NCBI GenBank assembly: GCA_012518435.1
Contig: JAAYSG010000036.1
Location: 1 to 44,255 of the forward strand
Length of the DNA stretch: 44,255 bases
Direction of reading: 5' to 3'
From: Bacillota bacterium
GTDB lineage: Bacteria > Bacillota > DTU030
The position numbers and the translations under genes are program-made. Under the pieces are notes generated by a model. That model ran no database searches, was not told the origin of the DNA, and was given only the letters and a program-made list of their open reading frames with translations. The first letter of the stretch is position 1; every line of letters starts with the position of its first letter. Shown in pieces: positions 17,562-28,095 of this stretch.

Positions 17562-19558
17562 TACATAACCTCCCTTCCTTTATTTATCCTGGTTAGAAGG
17601 CGGCTTGTATCCAAAATCAACGCCACCCGCCCATCGCCCAAAATTGTGGCCCCGGCCAAAGCCGGAATGTTGCTTAGGGGTTTATCTAGAGGTTTTATGA
17701 CAATATCCCGCTGTCCAAGGAGGCCATCAACAATTAGGGCTATTTGTTCCTGGCCCGTGTAAACTATAATAGTAAAGTAATCCTCCCTATCCAATTTTGC
17801 CTTGGGCACTCCCAGAAGCTCCTTGAGCTTAATAATGGGTAAAATATCCCCCCGGACATTTACTACCTCCCTCCCCTGAATACTGCTGATCAACACATCC
17901 TCCGTATGCCTTATCTCCAGAACCCGCTCTAAGGGCAGGGCATATACCTCAGGGCCTACAAGGACAAGGAGGGCCTGAATAATAGCCAGGGTCAAAGGAA
18001 TCTTTATCCTAAAGGCCGTGCCGTCTTTCAATTTGGTGTCAACATCGATAGTGCCATTAAGGGATTCAATTTTCGCCCGCACGGCATCCAGACCAACCCC
18101 CCTACCTGAGACGGTGTTTACCCGGGAAGCCGTGCTAAACCCTGGGGCAAAGACCAGGTCCAATATTTCCGCCTCCCCCATTTCTTGGGCTTCCTCGGGG
18201 GAAATAATACCACGTTCCAGGGCCTTTTGCCGCAATTTCTGGAGGGATATACCTCGACCATCGTCCCGGACCTCTATGACAACGGAATTGCCTTCATGAT
18301 GGGCAGTAAGGTGAATTTGCCCCGTCGGTGATTTTCCCGCCTCCTGCCTAATTGCAGCTTCCTCCAAACCATGATCAATGGCGTTGCGGACAATATGAAC
18401 AAGGGGGTCGGCCAACTCATCAATAACACGGCGGTCCAGTTCTGTGTCTTCACCACTAATTTTTAGTTCAAGGGACTTGTCCAAATCCTTGGCCAAATCC
18501 CTAATCATGCGGGGAAAGCGGTTAAATAATTGGGCTATTGGTACCATTCTGGCCCGCATTACTACACTTTGTAAGTTGGACGATATTCGATCAAGCCCCT
18601 TTAGTACCTCCTCCATTTCCGCTTCGGATTGCCTGGATGCCAGCTGTTCCAGTTGGGTTTTTGTGATGACAAGTTCACCCACTAGATTCATTAGTTGATC
18701 AAGCCGTTCAATTCCCACTCGAACCGTTTGTTGTGAACTGAGGCGCAGGCCATCACGACCACCAATCTTTAGATGTTCCTTTTTTTTGGTTTCGGCAGTG
18801 GATGTTGTTGGTAAGGGGTGCTGAAATGATGTGACGGCAAAATCCCTTATATCAGTTAAGCCGTGGATAATATCCATGATCCCTTGTTTTTCTGTACGGG
18901 ATAGCAAAAAGAGTGTAAAGTGATCGGCAAAGTTTTCCTCTTCCAGGTCTTCTATAGTGGGAACAGTTTTAATAATTTCCCCCAATAGCTCGATGTTTTT
19001 CAGGATTATATAAACACGGGCCCTTTTAAGAAGACATTCGGGGTGAAGCCAAATGTCAATTTGGAATACTTCAAATCCCTCCTCCTTGGCCCTATGTATC
19101 ACCCGACCTTCATATTCGTTAAGTTCATAGTCTCTCTTTTCCCCTTCCAGAGCAATTGGGCCGGAAGGGGGGGATTTGCCTAAGAATCCTTCCATCATTG
19201 TAATCAGATGTGAGACTTGGTCACTTTTTTGACCAGTTTTTTCCCCCACATGGGAAAGTAAATTTTCCAAAACATCAATGCTGGCAAGCAAAACATCAAA
19301 AAAAGCACCATCGGCCATGATGTTATCCTGCCTAACCCCATCCAAAAGATTTTCAAGGTGGTGGGTGAGGGTGGTAATTTCCCTTAGTTCCATGGTGGCT
19401 GCCATACCCTTTATTGTATGTACAATGCGAAATACTTCCTGTACCATATCACTATTTTCCGGCTGGTTTTCCCATTGCAAAACAATCTGGGTGAAACTGC
19501 CCAGGTACTCCCGTGTTTCCTCCACAAATTGCTTGAGATATTGGGCCCTGTCAAGCAT
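17561..19558 (-). CDS. cheA: Chemotaxis histidine kinase CheA
   Basis: Hpt FRIVHTIKGMAATM; VRVGIERLDQLMNLVGELVI; HIVRNAIDHGLE; DDGRGI; GRGVGLDAV; C-terminal CheW-like domain. Confidence 0.97.
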   Translation of the reverse strand: MLDRAQYLKQFVEETREYLGSFTQIVLQWENQPENSDMVQEVFRIVHTIKGMAATMELREITTLTHHLENLLDGVRQDNIMADGAFFDVLLASIDVLENLLSHVGEKTGQKSDQVSHLITMMEGFLGKSPPSGPIALEGEKRDYELNEYEGRVIHRAKEEGFEVFQIDIWLHPECLLKRARVYIILKNIELLGEIIKTVPTIEDLEEENFADHFTLFLLSRTEKQGIMDIIHGLTDIRDFAVTSFQHPLPTTSTAETKKKEHLKIGGRDGLRLSSQQTVRVGIERLDQLMNLVGELVITKTQLEQLASRQSEAEMEEVLKGLDRISSNLQSVVMRARMVPIAQLFNRFPRMIRDLAKDLDKSLELKISGEDTELDRRVIDELADPLVHIVRNAIDHGLEEAAIRQEAGKSPTGQIHLTAHHEGNSVVIEVRDDGRGISLQKLRQKALERGIISPEEAQEMGEAEILDLVFAPGFSTASRVNTVSGRGVGLDAVRAKIESLNGTIDVDTKLKDGTAFRIKIPLTLAIIQALLVLVGPEVYALPLERVLEIRHTEDVLISSIQGREVVNVRGDILPIIKLKELLGVPKAKLDREDYFTIIVYTGQEQIALIVDGLLGQRDIVIKPLDKPLSNIPALAGATILGDGRVALILDTSRLLTRINKGREVM

Positions 19559-19624
19559 TACTTATCCCCCTTTCAGTACCTAGCCTTTGTTTGTGGGTAC
19601 CAGCAAGTAGCATTGGGGCAGTTA

Positions 19625-20245
19625 TTACAATAATCCTCTGCGGCGCAGTTCCAGCTGTTTGGCAAATATATATTTCATGATCTTGTCTTGCTCCTGCTCG
19701 GTAATATCAATGAATTCCACCGCCCATTCCCAGAGCCCGGGGCCACGCATGGAAGGATAGGAACGGAGCACCTTGCCCAGTATTTTGGGTAGGGATGGTT
19801 TTTGCAGGGTAAGGTTAATTACTGTCCCGGGTTTGCACTTTTTCTCCATGACTAAATAAACTCCACCGGCACTGATATTGATTGCATGGCCCTGGTAACT
19901 GGTTTGGGGAGACTCGGGCAACTCTACACTGACGGCTATTAGGGTCTGCAGGCGGACAAATTGCCGCCGTTGACTCCGGTAAAAGGTAGTTGGATACTCT
20001 AATATTAATAGGGGTGGTGGGCCGGATCTTTTACCCACAACTGGGCTGCTAAAGGTATAAACAGCATAACACCCCGGATACCACAATTTCAAAATTTGCC
20101 CAAGGGGAAAGGTTATGTACTGGCCCTTATAGATTGGTGCAGCAATGGTTAGGAGTTTTTTTGTTTTTTCTGCTACATAGCTAGTGTACACCTTTTTTTG
20201 CGAAATAGGCTGCAGCTTTAACTGTTGGTTAATCTTGAGGTCCAT
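19625..20245 (-). CDS. Flagellar PilZ-domain c-di-GMP effector (YcgR/MotI-type)
   Basis: N-terminal YcgR-like domain; RSQRRQFVRLQ (RxxxR) and HAINISAGGVYL ([D/N]xSxxG). Confidence 0.85.
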   Translation of the reverse strand: MDLKINQQLKLQPISQKKVYTSYVAEKTKKLLTIAAPIYKGQYITFPLGQILKLWYPGCYAVYTFSSPVVGKRSGPPPLLILEYPTTFYRSQRRQFVRLQTLIAVSVELPESPQTSYQGHAINISAGGVYLVMEKKCKPGTVINLTLQKPSLPKILGKVLRSYPSMRGPGLWEWAVEFIDITEQEQDKIMKYIFAKQLELRRRGLL

Positions 20246-20362
20246 AAAACTCTCTCCTCCATCATATTTCCAGTTGGTCTAGGCAAGATAAGATAAGCCA
20301 AGGTAGAAGAACAGTGTCCCTTTTCTCCAAGTAGGCAGGGGATTGCCTGTTCCTTATCCCGC

Positions 20363-21250
20363 CTAGTGGAATAAACTTAACATCCGCTGAAAAAATCCTT
20401 TCAAGTTGTCCCTGTGCTGGGGTAGATCATCACCGGATGCCAGCAAAAGTCTATCTGCAACCTTTTGAAGGCACAAACTTGCCGGAGAGCGGGGGTAAAC
20501 ATAAAGGAAGGGCTCCTGGGCTTTAACAGCCCGGGATATACGTGGATCCTCCACGATATAACCCAGATCCAGAAGTTCCATGGACAAAAATTCCTTTGTC
20601 ACCAGTTTTAGCTTCTTTAGCACCTGTCTGGCTTCCCCGGGGTTTAAGGCCCTGTTTACAACCAAGCGCACCCTTGCTTCCCTATTTTTACTGGCTATTA
20701 CCTTTAATAGGGCGTAGGCATCGGTTATGGCACTGGGTTCTGGTGTGGTAACCAGGATTATATCCGTTGCAGCCAGGACAAATCCCAACACTTGGTGGGA
20801 AATCCCCGCTCCAGTATCAATAAAAATAAAATCCCCCATGCCTTCTAATTGTTGTAATTCCCGGAGAAAATTTTCCAATTGCCATTCCGGCAAGTTTAAG
20901 AATTCTTCTACACCTGAACTGCCGGCTATCAAACCGATACCATGTTCATAGACAATAATATCTTTGAAACTTTTTTCCCCTCTCACCACATGGGTCAAGG
21001 TAAGGGGAGGAATTACTCCCATGACCACATCAACATTGGCCAGGCCCCAATCGGCATCAAATATCAGTACCCGTTTTCCATAATCCTTCAGGGCTAGAGC
21101 TAGGTTAACGGTCAGATTCGTTTTTCCTACCCCCCCCTTACCACTTGTAATTGCCACAATCCGACAAGGGGGTAAGTTAAGGGTATTATGAAGTACACCC
21201 TTTTTTGTGTTTTTCGCCAACTGGCGCAATACTTTGGCTTGATCCACCAT
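20363..21250 (-). CDS. flhG: MinD-like ATPase FlhG
   Basis: VDQAKVLR (DQAxxLR FlhF-activator motif), SGKGGVGKTNLTVNLA. Confidence 0.95.
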   Translation of the reverse strand: MVDQAKVLRQLAKNTKKGVLHNTLNLPPCRIVAITSGKGGVGKTNLTVNLALALKDYGKRVLIFDADWGLANVDVVMGVIPPLTLTHVVRGEKSFKDIIVYEHGIGLIAGSSGVEEFLNLPEWQLENFLRELQQLEGMGDFIFIDTGAGISHQVLGFVLAATDIILVTTPEPSAITDAYALLKVIASKNREARVRLVVNRALNPGEARQVLKKLKLVTKEFLSMELLDLGYIVEDPRISRAVKAQEPFLYVYPRSPASLCLQKVADRLLLASGDDLPQHRDNLKGFFQRMLSLFH

Positions 21251-21252
21251 GA

Positions 21253-22386
21253 TTATATCTCCCTCAGGATCATTTTGGCAATTTTCGCAGGCTCGGCGGT
21301 CTCAATATCGTCGGGCACATTCTGTCCTGTGGTGATATGGGTTATGGGTTTTCCCGTAGCCTTGGCAATATTATATATGGAGCCATAACTGGTTGTTTCA
21401 TCCAACTTGGTAAATAAGAGGGCATCATAATTAACCCGGCGAAATTTGCTAGTGATATCCAGAAGGTCCCGATATTTTGTCGTAAGGCTCAAAACCAGGA
21501 TGGTTTTAATCTGGATTGCGGGATTTAGTATGTTTCTTAACTCTGCCAGCTGGACAATATTGCGCTGACTTCTCCCAGCCGTATCGATGAGAATAAGATT
21601 TTTGTCCTTATGCCGTTTTAGAGCCTTTTGCAAATCCTCCGTACCCAATACTACCTCCAGGGGAACATCAATTATTTCAGCATAGCGGCGCAACTGGTCT
21701 ACCGCGGCAATACGATATGTATCTGCGGTAATCAGGGTTACCCCCCGGTTTTCCAATAGGGCGGATCTGGCTGCCAATTTAGCAATAGTGGTTGTTTTGC
21801 CGACACCCGTTGGTCCAACCAAGGCAACAACCTGCTGCTTATTTTCAACCTTGGTGGGATTTGTAATCCTCAGTTCCGCTGCCAAGGCATGTAAAAGGGC
21901 CGCCTTGGCCTGCTCATAATCATCTAGTTCTTCCTTGGGCAAAAGGTTAATGACCTTCTTTATTAGGGCAACTGCGTTGTCCCTGGTCACATCATTGGAA
22001 ATGAGTAGCTTGTTAAATACGCTAAGATGCGGGTTGGAAATTAGGTAGTCCTCATTTCCTTGGTAGCCCTCTGGAGGGATTTTGGGTTCATTTTTCAAAT
22101 CCGAGACCATGCTTTTAATTTCATGCAATTCATTTTGCAAGGCTGATAGCATCTGGGGTTGTGCCTGTATGGTGGCTGGTGGAGGGGAAGGAAGGGGGCG
22201 GGGACGGATTTTGGGGGTATCTGCCACCGCTGCGGTAATTTCAACTATTTCCCTGCCAAACAACCCCCAGAGGCCGCCTTTTTTCCGGCGTTTAGTATTG
22301 AGGATTATGGCATTTTCCCCCAATTCTGCCTTAACCTTTTCAATGGCAGACTGCAGGTCACTGGATTCATAACGCTTAATTCTCAT
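21253..22386 (-). CDS. flhF: SRP-type GTPase FlhF
   Basis: MRIKRYESSDLQSAIEKVKAELGENAIIL, GPTGVGKTTTIAKLAA, DTYRIAAVDQLR, DTAGRSQRN, TKLDET. Confidence 0.97.
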   Translation of the reverse strand: MRIKRYESSDLQSAIEKVKAELGENAIILNTKRRKKGGLWGLFGREIVEITAAVADTPKIRPRPLPSPPPATIQAQPQMLSALQNELHEIKSMVSDLKNEPKIPPEGYQGNEDYLISNPHLSVFNKLLISNDVTRDNAVALIKKVINLLPKEELDDYEQAKAALLHALAAELRITNPTKVENKQQVVALVGPTGVGKTTTIAKLAARSALLENRGVTLITADTYRIAAVDQLRRYAEIIDVPLEVVLGTEDLQKALKRHKDKNLILIDTAGRSQRNIVQLAELRNILNPAIQIKTILVLSLTTKYRDLLDITSKFRRVNYDALLFTKLDETTSYGSIYNIAKATGKPITHITTGQNVPDDIETAEPAKIAKMILREI

Positions 22387-24461
22387 ATTGGGCCCACCCT
22401 TCCAATTACCTGTACTTCTATGTTTGCCTCCAATTCATTGTAGGATAATACTGGTATGCGGGGCAATTGTTTTTCCAACAAACGCCATAAATAGAACCTA
22501 ATAACCGGACTTGACAGGAGAACAGGTTGGAAGCCCTTGGACATGGCCTCCCGGTATATAGTTTCAAGGGATTGCAGCAGCCTTTCCGTCTTTTCCGGTG
22601 CAAGGGCCAGGTAGTTGCCATATTCCGACTGCTGTAGTGAGGAGCGAATTGTATCCTCAACATCGGGTGCTAGGGTTATCACCGGTAGTGGCCCGGCATC
22701 GGGACGGTATTGGTGGGAAATTTGGCGGGCCAAGGCTTGGCGCACGTATTCGGTCAAAAGGTCTGTGTCCTTGGTCAATGGGCCGTAGTCACCTAGAGTT
22801 TCCAGAATAGTAATTAGGTTGCGGATAGAAACTTTTTCCTTAAGGAGATTGACTAAAACCCGTTGGACTTGTCCTATGCTTAATACCGTCGGTACCAATT
22901 CATCGACAATTGCCGGGTAATTTTCCCGGACACCATCCAGGAGGGCTTTTACTTCCTGTCGGCCCAATAATTCATGGACATGTTCCTTGATTACCTCAGT
23001 AAGGTGGGTAGCTAAAACCGCCGGTGGGTCAATTACTGTGTAGTTGAGTGCCTCCGCCTCTTGACGGTCCTCTTCGGGAATCCACAAGGCTGGTAAACCA
23101 AAGGTGGGCTCCCGCGTTGGTATGCCATCTAGGGAATTTTCTTGTTCACTTGGCCCCATTGCCAATAAATAGCCCGGCATCAATTCGCCGTTGGCAGTTT
23201 CCAGCCCCCGTATACTAATGCGATACTGATTAGGGGATAACTGCATGTTATCCCTAACCCGGACCGTTGGGACCAAAAATCCCATCTCCAGGGCCTGTTG
23301 CCTGCGGATAAGGACAATTCTTTCCAGAAGGTCTCCTCCCTGTTGAGGATCGGCCATGGGAACCAGGGCATAGCCCAATTCAACTTCCAAGGGATCAACC
23401 TGCAAAAGGGAAGACATATCCTTTTGTTGTAAAATGGGATCGGGTTTTGCCTCCCCTTCTTCTTCTTTTTTCCTTACTCCTTCCCCTTGGGAAACATTCA
23501 AACCATAGGCCAGATAGCCGGTCAGACCAGCCAATACAAAAAAAGGAATTGTGGGTAACCCCGGAATTATGCCCAATAAAGCCAATAATATGGTGGCTAC
23601 CGTTAGCACACGGGGCTGGGACAGGAGTTGTTTAGTAAGATCCTGTCCCAAATTACTTTCGGAGGCCGAACGGGTGACAATAATGCCAGTAGCCGTTGAG
23701 ATAAGAAGGGCCGGGATCTGGGTTACTAAACCATCGCCAACTGTCAAAAGTGTATATTTTTGTAAGGCTGCATTCCAAGGCATCCCTTCCTGCAGTATCC
23801 CGATTATAAACCCAGCCCCTATATTGATGAGGGTAATTATAATGCCGGCAATGGCATCCCCCTTGACAAACTTGCTGGCACCGTCCATGGCCCCGTAAAA
23901 ATCAGCTTCACGCCTAATCTCCATGCGCTTGCTCCTGGCTTCATCCTCGGTAATAATCCCGGCATTAAGATCCGCATCTATGCTCATCTGCTTTCCCGGC
24001 ATGGCATCCAGGGTAAAGCGGGCCGCCACCTCAGCTACCCTTTCTGCCCCTTTAGTGATAACGACAAACTGTATAACAACAAGGATGAGAAAGACAATAA
24101 AACCCACCACCGGGTTGCCGCTGACAACAAATTGGCCAAAGGACAGGATAACTCGTCCCGCATAGCCTTCCAATAAAATAAGCCTTGTTGAGGAGACATT
24201 GAGGGCTAAACGAAAAAGAGTTGCCACCAGCAGGAGGGAGGGAAATACGGAAAATTCCAGGGGTTGGAGTGTGTTCATGGCTATCAATAGGACCAATAGG
24301 GCGAAGGTGATGTTAAAGGTCAACATTATATCCAGAAGAAAGGGAGGCATGGGAATAATCATCATCACAACGATGGTAATTACAACAAAGGCAATGAAAA
24401 CATCGCTGTAGCGCAGTAAACCGGCAGCTGGTCCACTTGTTGTATTAGTTGAGACCGCCAT
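22383..24461 (-). CDS. flhA: Flagellar export protein FlhA
   Basis: AERVAEVAARFTLDAMPGKQMSIDADLNAG FHIPEP signature; RBS GGGGGAG before ATG at 24461. Confidence 0.98.
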   Translation of the reverse strand: MAVSTNTTSGPAAGLLRYSDVFIAFVVITIVVMMIIPMPPFLLDIMLTFNITFALLVLLIAMNTLQPLEFSVFPSLLLVATLFRLALNVSSTRLILLEGYAGRVILSFGQFVVSGNPVVGFIVFLILVVIQFVVITKGAERVAEVAARFTLDAMPGKQMSIDADLNAGIITEDEARSKRMEIRREADFYGAMDGASKFVKGDAIAGIIITLINIGAGFIIGILQEGMPWNAALQKYTLLTVGDGLVTQIPALLISTATGIIVTRSASESNLGQDLTKQLLSQPRVLTVATILLALLGIIPGLPTIPFFVLAGLTGYLAYGLNVSQGEGVRKKEEEGEAKPDPILQQKDMSSLLQVDPLEVELGYALVPMADPQQGGDLLERIVLIRRQQALEMGFLVPTVRVRDNMQLSPNQYRISIRGLETANGELMPGYLLAMGPSEQENSLDGIPTREPTFGLPALWIPEEDRQEAEALNYTVIDPPAVLATHLTEVIKEHVHELLGRQEVKALLDGVRENYPAIVDELVPTVLSIGQVQRVLVNLLKEKVSIRNLITILETLGDYGPLTKDTDLLTEYVRQALARQISHQYRPDAGPLPVITLAPDVEDTIRSSLQQSEYGNYLALAPEKTERLLQSLETIYREAMSKGFQPVLLSSPVIRFYLWRLLEKQLPRIPVLSYNELEANIEVQVIGRVGPI

Positions 24462-24484
24462 ATATATCTCCCCCAACAGATAAG

Positions 24485-25612
24485 TCAATATCTATTTTGC
24501 AGTTGATAAACAAAGGCCAATACTTCTGCTACCGCCTGATAGAATTCGGCTGGTATTTCCTCTCCAATTTCGGCCCCCCAGTACAGCCCCTGGGCCAAGG
24601 GTCTATTCTCCACCAGGGCTATTTCATGGCTTTGGGCCAGATCTTTAATTCGCTGGGCCATATAACCTTTCCCCTTGGCCAGCACCACTGGAGCAGACAT
24701 GGTGGGGGCGTCGTACTTTAAGGCTACTGCATACTGGCTGGGGTTGGTTACAACCAAATCCGCCTTGGGTACATCTTCCATCATTCGTCTGGCAGCCATT
24801 TGCCGCTGTCTTTCACGTATCCTGGCCCTGAGTTGGGGATCCCCCTCCATGCGTTTCATTTCTTCCTTAATTTCTTCCTTGGACATCATGAGGCTCCGCT
24901 CATGTTCCCAGCGCTGATACAGGATGTCCATTAGCCCCACAATTAGCAGGGCCGCCCCACAGCCCAATCCCAGGCGCATGGCCAGATAGCCAATAACCCC
25001 GATTCCTTCTTCCATTTCCATTAAGGATAACAGCGTTATGCGATTAAGAAATTTCTTTACTAAAAGGCGCGTTATAATAAGCACAACCATCAGTTTGGCC
25101 AGGGATTTTAGAAGTTGTATTAGGGCCCGCCGGGAAAAAATACGTTTGAATCCCTCAATGGGGTTGAGGCGTTCCGGCTTAAGGTGTAATGGCTCCCCGC
25201 TCAAAATAAAGCCCGTCTGCAAGATGTTACTCATTAACCCGGTGACGAGCACCGTGGCCAGCAAAGGAAAGAGCAACTTACCAAAGGAAAGAATAATTAA
25301 GGGGTAGAAACCAATCAGTCCGGCTGGAGTTGATAGTACCCCGGGATTTAAGGATAAAACAAAGGTAAATAATTTTACAAATTCCTCTTTCATATGGGGA
25401 AGGGAAATATATATGATGGCAAAGGTGGCCAGCAAAAGAAGGGCGGAAGATATTTCCTGGCTCTTATATACCTGTCCCTTCTGCCTGGCCTCCCGTCGCC
25501 TCCTGGGTGTAGGCCTCTCAGTTTTTTCCCCGGCAAATAGTTGGCAATCAAGGGATCGCCGGGGCAACCTGGGGTTTATCCGGGGTATAAATTGTTTGCG
25601 CCCATCTCCCAT
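24485..25612 (-). CDS. flhB: Flagellar export switch protein FlhB (NPSQ cleavage motif)
   Basis: GEKTERPTPRRRREARQKGQV; VVTNPSQYAVALKYD. Confidence 0.97.
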   Translation of the reverse strand: MGDGRKQFIPRINPRLPRRSLDCQLFAGEKTERPTPRRRREARQKGQVYKSQEISSALLLLATFAIIYISLPHMKEEFVKLFTFVLSLNPGVLSTPAGLIGFYPLIILSFGKLLFPLLATVLVTGLMSNILQTGFILSGEPLHLKPERLNPIEGFKRIFSRRALIQLLKSLAKLMVVLIITRLLVKKFLNRITLLSLMEMEEGIGVIGYLAMRLGLGCGAALLIVGLMDILYQRWEHERSLMMSKEEIKEEMKRMEGDPQLRARIRERQRQMAARRMMEDVPKADLVVTNPSQYAVALKYDAPTMSAPVVLAKGKGYMAQRIKDLAQSHEIALVENRPLAQGLYWGAEIGEEIPAEFYQAVAEVLAFVYQLQNRY

Positions 25613-25673
25613 AGTGGCTCTCCTATTCACCAAACATAATATAATTCAGTCAAGAAGTGTTTTATTGCCCTGT

Positions 25674-26456
25674 TTAAAGGTAGGATTGAATCATCAAATC
25701 TACGGTGTCGAATATTTGTCTGAATAAGAACCGCAGGGAAACCGCATAAAGGGGAAGCACAACGATAATAGTCGTAACGCCAACTATAATTTTTATTGGT
25801 ATCCCCAGGACAAAAACATTCATCTGGGGTACGGTGCGGGCTATAATCCCCAGGGCCAGGTCAGACAGAAAAAGTACACCGGCCACCGGGAGGGCAATTT
25901 GTAGGGCAAAAACCAATATCTTGGTAAAAAGCCCGGCCAGATCCTGCCACACATGTATAGGGAAGGATATCATTGTGCCCGGGGGAAGGAGATTAAAACT
26001 GCCCATTAAAGCCTGTAAAAGGTAATGATGGCCATCACTTATAAGGAATAATAAGAGAGCAATCAAGTAATAAAAGTTGCCCATCATGGGTATCTGTGTC
26101 CCCGACTGGGGGTCCAAAACATTTACCATTCCAAAACCCATTTGGGTATCTATTATCTGCCCCGCCACATGAATAGCATTAAAGAGTAGTACACCCGCTA
26201 TTCCCAGAATTAGGCCAAAGACTGTTTCTTGTATCACCATAAGTATATAAGGGGAGGGCCCCAGCATAAGGGTTGGGGTCTGTTCCCAGACCAGGGGTAG
26301 GAGGACAGCACTGGTAAGAATTGAGAAGTAGATCTTAACCTGCATGGGGATAATTCTACTACTCCAAAAGGGGGCAACGCTTACCATGGCACTTATTCGT
26401 GCTAATACTAGCAGGAATAAGTGCAGCCCCTCCTGTAAGAAAATAATATCTACCAC
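25674..26456 (-). CDS. fliR: Flagellar export protein FliR
   Basis: FLLVLARISAMVSVAPFW; topology and gene order. Confidence 0.95.
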   Translation of the reverse strand: MVDIIFLQEGLHLFLLVLARISAMVSVAPFWSSRIIPMQVKIYFSILTSAVLLPLVWEQTPTLMLGPSPYILMVIQETVFGLILGIAGVLLFNAIHVAGQIIDTQMGFGMVNVLDPQSGTQIPMMGNFYYLIALLLFLISDGHHYLLQALMGSFNLLPPGTMISFPIHVWQDLAGLFTKILVFALQIALPVAGVLFLSDLALGIIARTVPQMNVFVLGIPIKIIVGVTTIIVVLPLYAVSLRFLFRQIFDTVDLMIQSYL

Positions 26457-26468
26457 CTTTTACTCCCC

Positions 26469-26753
26469 CTAGGGCACATAGTAAGGTATATTGGCCAATA
26501 TCCTATGGGCAAATTGCAGGAGTACCGTCAGCATCCATGGACCCCAAAGGACAATTGCAGCCAAAACTGCCAGGATCTTGGGGATAAAGGTCAGGGTTTG
26601 TTCCTGAATTTGGGTTGTGGCCTGAAATAGGCTTACAGCAACACCAACCAAAAGTCCTGAGGCTAGCATGGGTCCGGCGATTAGCAGTACTGTCAATAAT
26701 GCATCCTGACTGAGGGTGATGATAAAATTCTCGCTCATATGTATTTCCCCCAA
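26469..26753 (-). CDS. fliQ: Flagellar export protein FliQ
   Basis: VGVAVSLFQATTQIQEQTLTFIPKI. Confidence 0.97.
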   Translation of the reverse strand: MGEIHMSENFIITLSQDALLTVLLIAGPMLASGLLVGVAVSLFQATTQIQEQTLTFIPKILAVLAAIVLWGPWMLTVLLQFAHRILANIPYYVP

Positions 26754-26754
26754 A

Positions 26755-27528
26755 CTAATTGAAGCCCAAAATCAGTGAACGTATTACCAAGTGCCAACCA
26801 TCAACCAATACAAAGAGCAAAACCTTAAAGGGTAGTGATATCATTACCGGGGGCAACATCAACATTCCCATGGACATTAGGGTACTGGCCACAACCATAT
26901 CAATTACCAAAAAGGGAACATAAATGAGAAAACCAATTTGAAAGGCGGTTTTTAACTCACTAATCAGGAAGGCGGGAATTAAAACATAAGTGGGGATGTC
27001 TTTCGGACCCCGGGGCCTTTCCAATTTGGCAAGACTCACAATTAGGGCCAGGTCCTTTTCCCTGGTCTGTCGAAACATGAATTCCCGCACAGGTTCAACG
27101 CCTTGAACAATTGCTTCTTCATAGGGAAGCTCCCCCTGTAAATATGGTTGTAGGGATGTCTCATTAATCTGCTGCCAGTAAGGGTTCATGGTAAAAAAGG
27201 TCAGGAAAATGGCCATGGCGATAATAACCTGATTCGGTGGCATATTTTGGGTTGCCAGGGCGCTGCGAACAAAGGATAGGACAACCACAATCCTTGTAAA
27301 GGAGGTCAACATTATCATCAGTGCCGGGGCCAAGGAGAGAATTGTCAGTAGGAACAATATCCGCAGGGTTAAGGCAACCTCCTCAGGCTCCTGCTCCCCG
27401 ATGAAATCAAGGTCTAACCAAGTGGGGGCCGTGGGTTGGGCCCCGGCCACACCATTGGCGGCCAAGAGCAGAAAAAGGACAATGCTGCTTATAAAGTATA
27501 GTTTTCTTGCCCTCCTTGAGCCTATCAT
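26755..27528 (-). CDS. fliP: Flagellar export protein FliP
   Basis: MLTSFTRIVVVLSFVRSALATQNMPPNQVIIAMAIFLTFF; signal peptide; VIDMVVASTLMSMGM. Confidence 0.98.
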   Translation of the reverse strand: MIGSRRARKLYFISSIVLFLLLAANGVAGAQPTAPTWLDLDFIGEQEPEEVALTLRILFLLTILSLAPALMIMLTSFTRIVVVLSFVRSALATQNMPPNQVIIAMAIFLTFFTMNPYWQQINETSLQPYLQGELPYEEAIVQGVEPVREFMFRQTREKDLALIVSLAKLERPRGPKDIPTYVLIPAFLISELKTAFQIGFLIYVPFLVIDMVVASTLMSMGMLMLPPVMISLPFKVLLFVLVDGWHLVIRSLILGFN

Positions 27529-28085
27529 GGATTCTGTTCCCCCCCCGGTGGTGATTCTTCCTTGCCATCAACTTTGTTCCTAATTCCGCCCAGATAGGTT
27601 TCTAAAGTCTTTAGGGAGAGGAATTTGCCTTCGCCTTGGCGGGAAAGTATTTTTTCAAAGGTACCTTCCCCCACATTATGTTCTATTTCTAGCCTAGCCA
27701 ACAAGTCCCCATCCTCTATTCTTTGCAAAAGTGATATATTATCACCGGTTACACCCAAAACGAGGTAATCCTTGCCCAGGCGGATTATAAATATGTTTTG
27801 ATTGGGCCCCAGGGAAAGCCGGTCTAAAATTGCCATGTGTTCTGCTGTTCTTGAATTGGCCCACCGGGATTTTAAAAATCTGGCAGAAATATAAAAAAGG
27901 GCAACGACGATAATTAGGGAAAAGACAAGTCTGACCAAGATTTGAACCGGTTCTATTCCCTTGGGTTCCTCTGGGCCACCATAGGAGGGAAGATATTCGT
28001 CTCCATTGGTTGCGGCGACGGGGCTGCTATTACATATAAGTAGACAAAGGATAGTGGCCATTAGAAGGATGTTTTGTTTATCCAT
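27525..28085 (-). CDS. fliO: Flagellar export protein FliO
   Basis: Signal peptide, single TM, ILDRLSLGPNQNIFIIRLGKDYLVLGVTGDNISLL. Confidence 0.85.
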   Translation of the reverse strand: MDKQNILLMATILCLLICNSSPVAATNGDEYLPSYGGPEEPKGIEPVQILVRLVFSLIIVVALFYISARFLKSRWANSRTAEHMAILDRLSLGPNQNIFIIRLGKDYLVLGVTGDNISLLQRIEDGDLLARLEIEHNVGEGTFEKILSRQGEGKFLSLKTLETYLGGIRNKVDGKEESPPGGEQNP

Positions 28086-28095
28086 TATAGCCCAC

